Shown in pieces: positions 7,471-16,212 of a stretch of 64,000 nt of DNA. Under the pieces are notes generated by a model, which saw only the letters and a list, made by a program, of their open reading frames with translations, did no database searches and was not told where the DNA came from. The position numbers and the translations under genes are program-made. Source of the stretch: Acidulodesulfobacterium_A sp049965795 (GTDB lineage Bacteria; SZUA-79; Acidulodesulfobacterales; Acidulodesulfobacteraceae); NCBI GenBank assembly GCA_049965795.1, contig JBMFVW010000001.1, positions 1-64,000 on the forward strand, given 5' to 3'. Position 1 is the first letter of the stretch. Each line of letters begins with the position of its first letter.

Positions 7471-9909
7471 CTATGGCCTTACGTTGTATTTTCTGAAAAT
7501 CCATACTTTTACTATATCCACTAAGAACAGATAAACCGCTCCGAATACATAAAGCCGGATTATCTCGGCAAGCGGGATTCGTGCTATAAGAGGATGGTTT
7601 TCAAAGCTGATGCCGAACCACGCAAGCAAAGAAACGACTATTAAATCCGCTGTAGTAGCAATAAGCATATATTTGGACGGCGCGCTCTTATAAAAATAGT
7701 CCGCCGTTCTGACTAAATAAAGGACTCCCTGTCCCGTAAACACCATTATTAAAAAAACTATCGTAGCAATCTGGTTCATATCGTAATGGCCCTGCATTTT
7801 ATAATAAACAAGGGCGCCGAAAGAAAAAATTAATTGAAATACGCCCATAGCTACCGAACCTATTACCATATTTTTAATCTTCCACTCGTTTGGTTTTAGC
7901 GAATGTTTAACGTTATCGGTTGAAATAGACATAGTAACGAAATCGTTGGTGAAAAGCAGTAAAATAACAAGCACCGGCGTAATTATAAAAGAATTTTTTG
8001 CCGGCGTATTATAATAATAGTTCATAAGAATAATACCGAATATAGTGAAAAAAGAAATCTCTATGGTTTTGGCTATCTTATTTAAAACCCAGGTCGCCAT
8101 TCTCTGAAATATTTCCCTGCTTGTTTTTATGGCAGAAACGATATCGGACAAACCGGGGTCGGTTAGAACGATGCTGGCGGCGGCTTTTGCGACGTCGGTG
8201 GAACCGGAAACGGCAATACCAACCTCAGCCTGTTTAAGCGCAGGAGAATCATTAACTCCGTCTCCCGTCATGCCGACTATATAGTTGTTGTCCTGCAAGG
8301 CTTTAACTATATTATACTTGTCTTCAGGGTAAATTCCTCCGAACACGTCGTAATCCGCAAGACCTTTCTCTTTTTCTTTGTCCTTGCTCATTTCTATAAG
8401 TTCTTTTCTCTCGCATACTCTTTCGCCGATATCTAACCTTTTAGCGATGGTTTTGGCGGTAATAGCAGTATCGCCCGTAAGCATTATTACTCTTACGCCG
8501 AGATTGCGAAGCTCGTGGACAAGAGGTTTGGAATCTGCTCTCTCAGGGTCCATAAAACCTAAAAATCCTAAAAATTCGTATTTTCCGCCTTTCTCGTAAG
8601 CCGCCGCAAGAACTCTTTCTCCTTTCTGGGCAAGTTCTCTTTCGATGTTTTCATATTTATATGCCGCTTCGGAGCCTTGCTGCGTCAGATTCCATATCGT
8701 TCCGGGCTGCCCTTTGAATATTTTAACTTCTTCACCGTTAACTTTATATAAACCTTCGGTTCTTTTAGTAGCAGGATCGAACGGGGTAAAAGAAATTTTC
8801 TCCCCTTCCGGTTTCAAGTTCATCGGGTTAGTAACCTTAAATATGGCGTCGTCTAAGGCGTCCTGGCTTTTCTCGTCGCTTGCCATAATAGAGTATTTGA
8901 GCAGTTCTTCTTTCGTATGTTCTCCGACGGGGGTTATATCTTCCAGTATAACCTTATTTTCGGTCAGCGTTCCGGTCTTATCGGAACACAGAACGGTCAT
9001 TGCCGCTGACTCTTCGATAGCAGATAATTTAGTGGTAAGAACCCCCTTTTTTGAGAGTTCAAGCGCTCCTAACGCCGTGGAAAGCGTGTAAGTCGCCGGA
9101 AGCGCGATAGGAATAGCGGCTATTAGAATAACAAGTATAAATACTATCGTATCCGCCGGGCTGAAACCGTGCGAAAGGGCGTAAATCAGAAAAAACGCAA
9201 GCAGAATAAAATCCATATACATCATATATTTGACGATTTTAAAAATAAGCTTCGACAGATTGCTCTTTGTCTTGGCTATTTTAACGAGTTCCGCCGTTTT
9301 TCCGAAATAGCTATCCTTTCCGGTAGCAACGACGATGCCGGTCGCTTCGCCTCTTTTGACTACGGAACCGGAAAAAGCTACGCTTCCTTTCTCTGCCTCT
9401 ATGGGAAGGGACTCTCCGGTAAGCGCGGACTGGTCTAACTGTATCTGGCTGTCAAGAATTTTAATATCCGCAGGGACAAAATCGCCCATCCTTAAATGAA
9501 CGACATCGTCTGGAACAAGATATTTTGCATCAAGTATAGTCCATTTGTCGTCCCTCATAACCCTTGCTTTGACCGCAAGACGCTGTTTTAAAAGCTCAAG
9601 CGCCTTCTGTGCTTTGCCTTCGTGCATAAAAGACATTATGCTGTTAAATATTAAAAGGGCTAATATGATTGCGGCCTCAATAAACTTCACGTCCTGTTTT
9701 CTCGTTATTCCTACTATAATTTCTAATAAGGCTGCAAATTCAAGCATCCATGGAATAGGACCCCAGAACCTTTTCAAAAATTCTTTTACCGGATTTCTTT
9801 TTTCTTCCTCTACGGCATTTAAACCGCATACCTCAATCTTCTTGTTCGCCTGTTCGGTAGTAAGACAGACGTACTCTTGTTCTAAAGTTTTTTCTTTTTT
9901 TTCAGCCAT
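7471..9909 (-). CDS. P-type (P3A) plasma-membrane proton-exporting ATPase
   Basis: An 812-residue P-type ATPase of the plant/fungal/archaeal H+-ATPase family. Motifs in order: actuator TGES (164-167), PIALPATYTLS in helix M4, phosphorylation site DKTGTLT (Asp310), MLTGD (476-480) and TGDGVND (548-554). The helix M6 residue Asp656 in TNDFVTMSIS aligns with the proton acceptor Asp684 of Arabidopsis AHA2, supporting H+ rather than metal transport. It is shorter than plant enzymes because there is no long C-terminal autoinhibitory domain. A single gene with its own 258-bp upstream spacer, it would expel protons at the cost of ATP, which fits an acid habitat. No metal-binding CXXC domain is present. 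Confidence 0.92.
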   Translation of the reverse strand: MAEKKEKTLEQEYVCLTTEQANKKIEVCGLNAVEEEKRNPVKEFLKRFWGPIPWMLEFAALLEIIVGITRKQDVKFIEAAIILALLIFNSIMSFMHEGKAQKALELLKQRLAVKARVMRDDKWTILDAKYLVPDDVVHLRMGDFVPADIKILDSQIQLDQSALTGESLPIEAEKGSVAFSGSVVKRGEATGIVVATGKDSYFGKTAELVKIAKTKSNLSKLIFKIVKYMMYMDFILLAFFLIYALSHGFSPADTIVFILVILIAAIPIALPATYTLSTALGALELSKKGVLTTKLSAIEESAAMTVLCSDKTGTLTENKVILEDITPVGEHTKEELLKYSIMASDEKSQDALDDAIFKVTNPMNLKPEGEKISFTPFDPATKRTEGLYKVNGEEVKIFKGQPGTIWNLTQQGSEAAYKYENIERELAQKGERVLAAAYEKGGKYEFLGFLGFMDPERADSKPLVHELRNLGVRVIMLTGDTAITAKTIAKRLDIGERVCERKELIEMSKDKEKEKGLADYDVFGGIYPEDKYNIVKALQDNNYIVGMTGDGVNDSPALKQAEVGIAVSGSTDVAKAAASIVLTDPGLSDIVSAIKTSREIFQRMATWVLNKIAKTIEISFFTIFGIILMNYYYNTPAKNSFIITPVLVILLLFTNDFVTMSISTDNVKHSLKPNEWKIKNMVIGSVAMGVFQLIFSFGALVYYKMQGHYDMNQIATIVFLIMVFTGQGVLYLVRTADYFYKSAPSKYMLIATTADLIVVSLLAWFGISFENHPLIARIPLAEIIRLYVFGAVYLFLVDIVKVWIFRKYNVRP

Positions 9910-10167
9910 TGTTCCCCCGATTATTTAAAACGTTTAATTAAGAAAAATAATAGAATTAATATTTATAAAAGCATCAAATGCTATGTAGCATTTTTTATGC
10001 CATAAAATAATATTATTGCGCTTTAGAGCTTTAGATATAAGTCGATACAAAATGGACTTTAGTTAGGTATTAGTTGTATGAAAGCAAGAGCGGAAATAAC
10101 CTAAATTTAATTTAAGCTATTATGATGTTTTATGAAATGATATGAAACAAAATAATATGATTTGAAA

Positions 10168-12984
10168 TTATTTGAAATTAAAACCTGTTAATTTGGATAA
10201 ATATTTGCCGATAGACGAATCCACGTTATAGGAAATCTCTTCGGGCGTTCCGCTTGCTATTATCCTGCCGCCGCCTTCGCCGCCTTCCGGACCCATGTCT
10301 ATTATGTAATCCGCGGATTTTATGACGTCCAAATTGTGTTCGATAACTATAACGGTATTTCCGGCTTCTACTAGAAGGTTTAATATAGTTAAAAGCTTGC
10401 TAATATCGTCGAAATGAAGTCCTGTTGTCGGTTCGTCCAATATATATAATGTTTTATACTGTCCGGGTCTTGATAATTCTTTAGACAGCTTTATTCTCTG
10501 GGCTTCGCCTCCCGAAAGCGTGGTTGCAAGCTGTCCTAGATTTATGTAGTCTAATCCTACGTCTATCAAAAACTTCAGTTTATGCGCAAGAGGGGGAATA
10601 GCGTTAAAAAAATCGTAAGCCTCTTTCACCGTCATATTTAGTACGTCGTAGATATTTTTATTTTTATACGTGATTTCTAACGTGGGAGCGTTATATCTTT
10701 TGCCTTTGCATACGTCGCACATTACGTAAACGTCCGGCATAAAAAGCATTTCTATTTTTTTTACGCCGTCTCCGCTGCAGGCCTCGCATCTGCCTCCTTT
10801 AACGTTAAAACTGAATCTGCCGGGATCGTAGCCTCTTGTTTTAGATTCTTTAGTATCGGCGAAAATTTCCCTTATTAAAGTAAAAATTCCGGTATAGGTT
10901 GCGGGATTGGACCTTGGCGTTCTCCCTATAGGCGACTGGTCTATATTAACTACCCTGTCGAAATAATCCACGTTTTTTATATCGTCAACCTTAAACCTTT
11001 TAAAATCAGACACATAGCTGTTTTTATATGCAAAAACAGCCTGATATAGCGTATCTAAAATCAAAGTGCTTTTTCCGGACCCCGAAACTCCGGTTATACA
11101 CACGAAATTATTCAGAGGAATTTTAACATCTATGTTTTTCAAATTATTCATCTTTGCGCCTTTTATTTCTAAGTAGCCGGAAAGATGCTCTCTTCTGAAT
11201 TCAGGTACGGGAATTTTTAACCGTCCTGTCAAATATTTGCCGGTTAAAGAATCCGGATTTTTCATAATTTCTTCCGGAGTTCCGTGAGCAATAATATATC
11301 CGCCGTTTTTGCCTGCTCCGGGTCCCATATCGATTATATAGTCTGATTTTAACATTGTAGTTTCGTCATGCTCTACGACTATCAGGCTGTTGCCCTTATC
11401 GCGCAAATCGAAAATGGTCTTAAGAAGCCTCTCGTTATCGCGCATATGAAGGCCTATGCTCGGTTCGTCCATTACGTATAAAACGCCCGTAAGTCCGGAA
11501 CCGATTTGCGATGCCAGTCTTATTCTCTGAGACTCCCCGCCCGACAGCGTTTGCGCCTGCCTTGAAAGAGTCAGATATTCAAGCCCTACGTTTACTAAAA
11601 ATTTCAACCTTTCCTTAACCTCGTTTAAAATTTTAGCCGCAATTTCATTCTCATAATTGCTTAATTCAAGATTATTAAAAAATCCCAGAGCATTTTTAAC
11701 GCTTAAATCTGAAATTTCCGCTATATTTAATCCGCCTATTTTATAGCTTAACGATTCTTTCCTTAGCCTGAAACCGCTGCATTCCGGACAAACCTTTTCA
11801 GACTTAAATTTATTGGGATCAAGCAGATAATTTCCCTCGGCTATGTTTCTTTCAAGCATCGGTATTATGCCTTCCCAGTGTCTTAAATGATAGGAAGAGC
11901 CGCCGCCGGCATCAAAAAATTTAATTTTTTCTTCTCCGGAACCGTGGAGTAATGACCGCTTTATATCTGGATTCAAATCTTTATAAGGAGTATATAAATT
12001 AAATCCGTAATGTTTTGAAAGCGAGTTAAAAATTTGGCTTTTATATACGGGAGTAGAATTTTTAAAAATAATTATAGCGTCTTCTTTTAATGAAAGGTTT
12101 TTATCGGGAATTATCAAATCTTCGTCGAAATATTCCTTGTAGCCCAAGCCGCCGCATTCTGGACAGGCGCCCTGCGGGCTGTTAAACGAAAAAACAGCAG
12201 GTTCGGGTTTGCCGTAACTGATATTGCAGTCTAAACAGATAGAATTTTCGGTTAATATTTCTTCTCTGTCTTCATATTTAAGTTTTAATATGCCGGAAGA
12301 TAATTTTAAAGCAAGTTCTATGGAATCGAACAGTCTTTTTTTATTTTCTTCTTTTATTATAAGCCTGTCTATTACTAAGTCTATATTATGCTTCTTTTTT
12401 TTATCCAAATTTATCGGTTCGTCCAAATTATATTCCTTTCCGTCCGCATAAATTCTATAGAATCCATGTTTAAGATAATCGTCGAATTTTGCTTTAAACT
12501 CTCCTTTCCTGTTAATGGCTATTGGAGATAAAACTATAAGTTTTTCTCCGGATTTATTGGAATATACAGATTCCACCATGCCGTCTATAGTTTTAGGTTC
12601 TATTTTTTTTCCGCAGCTATAACAGTACGGAACACCTATTCTGGCGAAAAGAACCCGTAAATAATCGTAAATTTCGGTAATAGTGCCCACGGTAGAACGG
12701 GGATTTTTGCTGACGGACTTTTGTTCTATGGAAATAGCAGGAGAAAGCCCCTCTACCGAATCTACATCCGGTTTATCCATCTGTTCCATAAACTGCCGCG
12801 CATAAGACGACAGCGATTCAAGATATCTTCTCTGCCCTTCTGCAAATACCGTATCGAAGGCAAGAGATGATTTGCCTGAGCCTGAAAGTCCGGTGATGAC
12901 TACAAGCTTATCTTTGGGTATCTCGACGTTTATATTTTTTAAATTATGCTGTCTTGCTCCTTTGATAACTATCTTTCTTTCCAT
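10168..12984 (-). CDS. uvrA: Excinuclease ABC subunit A
   Basis: UvrA is the damage-recognising ABC ATPase of nucleotide excision repair. Two ABC modules are visible: Walker A GLSGSGKSSLAFDT near the N-terminus and GVSGSGKSTLILDT in the second half. Signature LSGGESQRI and LSGGEAQRI and zinc-finger Cys pairs (CYSCGKK, CPECGGLG, CEACSGDG) are also present. From ATG 12984 it is 938 residues, the family norm (about 940). The frame continues upstream to 13044, but those 20 extra residues lie inside pdxA and are not conserved. The chosen start (MERKIVIKGARQHNLKN) is the standard UvrA N-terminus and overlaps the pdxA end by 16 bases. Confidence 0.97.
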   Translation of the reverse strand: MERKIVIKGARQHNLKNINVEIPKDKLVVITGLSGSGKSSLAFDTVFAEGQRRYLESLSSYARQFMEQMDKPDVDSVEGLSPAISIEQKSVSKNPRSTVGTITEIYDYLRVLFARIGVPYCYSCGKKIEPKTIDGMVESVYSNKSGEKLIVLSPIAINRKGEFKAKFDDYLKHGFYRIYADGKEYNLDEPINLDKKKKHNIDLVIDRLIIKEENKKRLFDSIELALKLSSGILKLKYEDREEILTENSICLDCNISYGKPEPAVFSFNSPQGACPECGGLGYKEYFDEDLIIPDKNLSLKEDAIIIFKNSTPVYKSQIFNSLSKHYGFNLYTPYKDLNPDIKRSLLHGSGEEKIKFFDAGGGSSYHLRHWEGIIPMLERNIAEGNYLLDPNKFKSEKVCPECSGFRLRKESLSYKIGGLNIAEISDLSVKNALGFFNNLELSNYENEIAAKILNEVKERLKFLVNVGLEYLTLSRQAQTLSGGESQRIRLASQIGSGLTGVLYVMDEPSIGLHMRDNERLLKTIFDLRDKGNSLIVVEHDETTMLKSDYIIDMGPGAGKNGGYIIAHGTPEEIMKNPDSLTGKYLTGRLKIPVPEFRREHLSGYLEIKGAKMNNLKNIDVKIPLNNFVCITGVSGSGKSTLILDTLYQAVFAYKNSYVSDFKRFKVDDIKNVDYFDRVVNIDQSPIGRTPRSNPATYTGIFTLIREIFADTKESKTRGYDPGRFSFNVKGGRCEACSGDGVKKIEMLFMPDVYVMCDVCKGKRYNAPTLEITYKNKNIYDVLNMTVKEAYDFFNAIPPLAHKLKFLIDVGLDYINLGQLATTLSGGEAQRIKLSKELSRPGQYKTLYILDEPTTGLHFDDISKLLTILNLLVEAGNTVIVIEHNLDVIKSADYIIDMGPEGGEGGGRIIASGTPEEISYNVDSSIGKYLSKLTGFNFK

Positions 12985-13997
12985 CTTTTTCTGTTCTCCG
13001 ATATCCTGCCGATCAGTTTTATCGACTCTATCATACTGCTGCAATCTGCAATATTCTTACCGGCAATATCGTATGCAGTCCCATGAACAGGAGACGTCCT
13101 GATAAATTTTAAACCCGCCGTAACGTTTACCCCTTTATTGAACGAAAGAAGTTTAAACGGTATCAGCGCCTGATCGTGATACATAGCGACGATTAAATCA
13201 AATTTTTTATACTTTTCCGCAAAAAAACTATCCGAAGGGAAAGGACCGGCTATATTTTCATTGCAGTTTTTAAATTCCTCAATAACCGGAACTATACTTT
13301 CTTTCTCTTCTCTGCCTATTCTTCCGTTTTCACCGGCATGCGGATTTAAGCCGAGAACTGCAATACTTGGATTCTTTTTCCCAAGATCTATTTTTAGCCA
13401 GTCTAAGGAAATTTTTATTATTTTTCTGAGCAGATCTTTAGTAATTTTTGCCGGAACTTCCGAAATAGGTATATGAATAGTCGAAAGAATAGTAATAAGT
13501 TTATCCGAATAGAAAAGCATGGCAAAATCGTCGGAGCCGGCTAAATACCCTAAAAGCTCGGTATGTCCGCCGAATCTTGCGCCGCCTTTGAGCATCATAT
13601 CTTTATTTATAGGTGCAGTCGCAAAACCGAGTATTTTTTCTTCTATGGAGAAATCAACTGCGGTTTCTATAAATTTTTCGACGTCTTTTGCGTAAGCATG
13701 GTTAACGTCTCCATACTTTACGTGCGCATAAGATTTCGCAGATAAATCTATTACGTTTATTTTTCCGGCTTGATATGCATAATCTATAGGCGAATCTGGC
13801 TTAATTAAATTTACGGGGGTATCGGTTTTTATTATACTTTGCGAAGTATATTCTATATTTTCAAAAGAGCCGAAAATAACCGGTTTGATATATTCGCCTT
13901 CGTCTATAAAATGTTTAACGGACTTAATTGCTATTTCCGGCCCTATTCCGCCGGGGTCGCCCATAGTAATGCCTATAAAACGATTTTCTTCATTCAA
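12969..13997 (-). CDS. pdxA: 4-hydroxythreonine-4-phosphate dehydrogenase
   Basis: PdxA oxidises 4-phosphohydroxy-L-threonine in the DXP-dependent pyridoxal phosphate pathway. The N-terminus GITMGDPGGIGPEIAIK is diagnostic. Metal-binding histidines are in GGHTELLGYLAG, MYHDQALIPFKLL and VHGTAYDIAGK. At 342 residues it is of normal length. It starts 18 bp after the SurA-like gene and overlaps uvrA at its end, so it sits in a run of same-strand housekeeping genes. The surA-pdxA neighbourhood is also seen in Proteobacteria such as E. coli. Confidence 0.96.
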   Translation of the reverse strand: MNEENRFIGITMGDPGGIGPEIAIKSVKHFIDEGEYIKPVIFGSFENIEYTSQSIIKTDTPVNLIKPDSPIDYAYQAGKINVIDLSAKSYAHVKYGDVNHAYAKDVEKFIETAVDFSIEEKILGFATAPINKDMMLKGGARFGGHTELLGYLAGSDDFAMLFYSDKLITILSTIHIPISEVPAKITKDLLRKIIKISLDWLKIDLGKKNPSIAVLGLNPHAGENGRIGREEKESIVPVIEEFKNCNENIAGPFPSDSFFAEKYKKFDLIVAMYHDQALIPFKLLSFNKGVNVTAGLKFIRTSPVHGTAYDIAGKNIADCSSMIESIKLIGRISENRKRWKER

Positions 13998-14015
13998 TTT
14001 TAGTTTTACTTTTTA

Positions 14016-15029
14016 TTATGCTGCAATCAATATTTTAACGTAAGAATTTTTTCTTGCTTTTTTTAAAATTTTTCTTAGATATTTATTTGTTCTATGTTTT
14101 TCAAGAATAGAAAATATTTCCGGCTTTACCTGTTTAAAAGTTCTGAACGAACCCATCTTTTTGCCTACCGACTTCAATATAGCGTAACCGAATTTAGTCC
14201 TTATAACCGGGCTTATCTGTCCTACATGCAGTCTGAATGCGATGTCGGAAAAATTAGGCGAAAGTTTGTTTTTATAAACATACCCTATTCTGCCGCCGTT
14301 TTTTTCGGAAGGATCTTCGGAATATTTTCTTGCAAGTTCGGAAAAGCTTTTTGTTCCCGATATTGCATTTTCTCTTATTGCGGAAATCCTTTTGTATATT
14401 TCTTCCTTAGTTTTTTGATTTGCGTTTTGAGGAACGGCTAAAAAGATAAGCTTTAAATCGACCTGGGGTTCCCCTCTGAATTCTTCGATATTTTTTTTGT
14501 AATAATTTATTAATTGGCTTTTTGTTATTACCATTTTATTTCCAAAAACTTTTCTTAAAAGTTCTACTTCCATAAAATGATTTCTAACCTGTTTTAGATA
14601 TGCCTTTTTACTTATTCCTTTTTTGGCCAAAAACTTAAAAAACTGCTGAACGGTAAAGTTATTGGCAAGTGCCACAGCCCTTACGTAAGCATTTAACTGT
14701 TTAGGCGCAATATAAACAGCAGCTTTTTCTTCTTCCTGCCTGATTAAAATTTTATCGACTAATACATTAAGTACGGCCTTAGTCTTAGACATAACTACCG
14801 TGTCTTCCTGAGTAAAAATACCCTGCGACGCTTCGTTCTGCATCTGTTCGTATTGTTCGAAAGCCTGCCTGTCGAATCTTGCAAACTCGTAAAGAGTTAT
14901 AGGCGTTTTATTTACTACGGCTATTACCTGGTCTATTATTACGGCGTTTGCATTTTTTATTAATGCGGAAAATAAAACCGACGCTATAACTGCGGATATT
15001 AAAATTACAAAAATCTTATTTTTTCTCAT
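14016..15029 (-). CDS. surA: SurA-type periplasmic chaperone / parvulin prolyl isomerase
   Basis: This 337-residue exported protein starts with a signal peptide (residues 1-29) and the typical SurA opening IIDQVIAVVNKTPITLYEF. A SurA_N helical chaperone domain of about 150 residues follows. One parvulin domain lies at 188-288, with SFSELARKYSEDPSEKNGG and FGYAILKSVGKK. E. coli SurA has two parvulin domains; this has one. Its role would be folding of outer-membrane and periplasmic proteins. It is followed at 18 bp by pdxA and preceded by a second parvulin lipoprotein gene. Confidence 0.87.
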   Translation of the reverse strand: MRKNKIFVILISAVIASVLFSALIKNANAVIIDQVIAVVNKTPITLYEFARFDRQAFEQYEQMQNEASQGIFTQEDTVVMSKTKAVLNVLVDKILIRQEEEKAAVYIAPKQLNAYVRAVALANNFTVQQFFKFLAKKGISKKAYLKQVRNHFMEVELLRKVFGNKMVITKSQLINYYKKNIEEFRGEPQVDLKLIFLAVPQNANQKTKEEIYKRISAIRENAISGTKSFSELARKYSEDPSEKNGGRIGYVYKNKLSPNFSDIAFRLHVGQISPVIRTKFGYAILKSVGKKMGSFRTFKQVKPEIFSILEKHRTNKYLRKILKKARKNSYVKILIAA

Positions 15030-15057
15030 TTTTTTATATTACCACTCATAAAACAGG

Positions 15058-15082
15058 TGCGGCATAATATTATTATGCCGCA
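15058..15082. terminator. Perfect 11-bp intergenic hairpin
   Basis: TGCGGCATAAT is mirrored exactly by ATTATGCCGCA with a three-base loop, between the lipoprotein and surA genes. Downstream on the minus strand only a weak T run (TGTTTTATG) follows. It could be a weak terminator or a processing/stability hairpin within the operon. Confidence 0.5.
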
Positions 15083-15135
15083 ACCTTATTATAAAAATAT
15101 TTTATCAGGCGTTTATAATGCTTTTAGCCGTTTTT

Positions 15136-16053
15136 TTATTTTTTTGCAGCCGCTTTAGCCTGACCCTGCGATACCTGCGGCGACGCAGAATTTGCAACCG
15201 GCAAATTTTTGTAAAAATATTTGATTTTAGCTTTCTTTCTTAAATTTCCTACAAAAGATTTTAAAATTTTAGATGCTTCTTTCTGTTTCATTATCATTAT
15301 TATCTGATTTTTTAACGACGAAAAAGGCTTAGGTTTCCCCGTAACGACGTTATTTAATTTTATAATGTCGTAATGGCTTCCTACTTTAACTATCTTTGAT
15401 ACGCCGCCTACTTTAGGAATACTGAAAGCCGCATTATTAAACGCAGGGGTGGTTTCTTGGAATTTTATCCAGCCGAGCATGCCGCCGTTTTTCGCATTAG
15501 GAGCCGTCGAATATTTTTGCGCCACCGACGGGAATGATTTGCCGGAAGCAAGCATTTTATAAGCTATCTGTGCTTTTTTCGGAGAATTTAACTGTATATA
15601 GCTTACGTTAATTTTAGAAGGTAGATTAAAAGAAAGATAGTGTTTTTTATAATAAGCTTCAGCGTCGGCCGTCGTCACTTTTACTTTATTTGCAACTTCT
15701 TTATGAAGTAAAAGCTGGACCAAAAGACCTTTTTTAAAATCCGAAATCTGCGTTTTATAAGATTTTGATTTATTTACTCCTTCCTTTAAGGCCTCGTTTA
15801 CTAAAATCTGTCTGTCCACAAGACTTTTTAACAGCCTCTTTTCGCCCGTCGGCGTTTCGAGATAAGACCTTAATTCGGGCGGAAATTTAGACATTTCCTC
15901 CTTAAATTTGGCAGCCGTAATAGCTTTTCCGTTTACTTCCGCTATTACTTTAGATGATGCGGCGGTCTGCCTCTTTGCGCATCCGTAAAGACCCATCGAT
16001 AATACTATCGAAAACAGGGCGATTAATAAAATGGAACCTTTAAGCTTTTTCAT
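15136..16053 (-). CDS. PpiC/PrsA-like parvulin lipoprotein
   Basis: A 305-residue lipoprotein. It has a hydrophobic signal ending in the lipobox LYGC (Cys25) and a SurA_N-like helical region starting KVIAEVNGKAITAAKFKEEM. A parvulin domain spans about 147-235 (SFPSVAQKYSTAPNAKNGG, GSHYDIIKLNNV). An Ala/Gln/Lys-rich tail ends the protein. It probably anchors in a membrane and helps fold exported proteins. It is a paralogue of the downstream SurA-like gene, from which it is separated by a perfect hairpin. Upstream lies a REP-like repeat, then mfd. Confidence 0.87.
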   Translation of the reverse strand: MKKLKGSILLIALFSIVLSMGLYGCAKRQTAASSKVIAEVNGKAITAAKFKEEMSKFPPELRSYLETPTGEKRLLKSLVDRQILVNEALKEGVNKSKSYKTQISDFKKGLLVQLLLHKEVANKVKVTTADAEAYYKKHYLSFNLPSKINVSYIQLNSPKKAQIAYKMLASGKSFPSVAQKYSTAPNAKNGGMLGWIKFQETTPAFNNAAFSIPKVGGVSKIVKVGSHYDIIKLNNVVTGKPKPFSSLKNQIIMIMKQKEASKILKSFVGNLRKKAKIKYFYKNLPVANSASPQVSQGQAKAAAKK

Positions 16054-16156
16054 TTTCCCCTCTTGAACAAATAAAAGTTAAATTAAGTTAATTGAACAAA
16101 TACCATAATCCTTAAATAGAAAATTATCTCAAAATTGTGCATATAGGAATAGATAT

Positions 16157-16193
16157 CAGATTGCCTAACTACGGGGACCAATTCTGTCCCCGT
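16157..16193 (-). repeat. REP-like palindrome copy 1 (degenerate)
   Basis: Read on the minus strand this is ACGGGGACAGAATT followed by GGTCCCCGTAGTTAGGCAATCTG in two parts. It is the GGGGACAG subtype with part of one palindrome arm deleted but with the side tail kept. It lies between mfd and the parvulin lipoprotein gene. The same tail (TAGGTAATCTG) flanks the copy at 44578. Confidence 0.75.
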
Positions 16194-16212
16194 CACAAAT
16201 TGGACGCATTAT

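Noticed and set aside
8645..9091. Long antisense open frames over the H+-ATPase, GroEL, ppdK and synthetase genes
   Set aside because: They are shadows of strongly conserved genes on the other strand with no ribosome sites or recognisable domains.
9970..10005. Small hairpin AATGCT/AGCATT before the H+-ATPase gene
   Set aside because: Short, AT-rich and without a clear T run on the transcribed strand; could be chance. The 258-bp spacer 9910-10167 otherwise shows nothing I can support.
12985..13044. UvrA N-terminal extension of 20 residues
   Set aside because: It lies inside pdxA, and the conserved UvrA start is at 12984.
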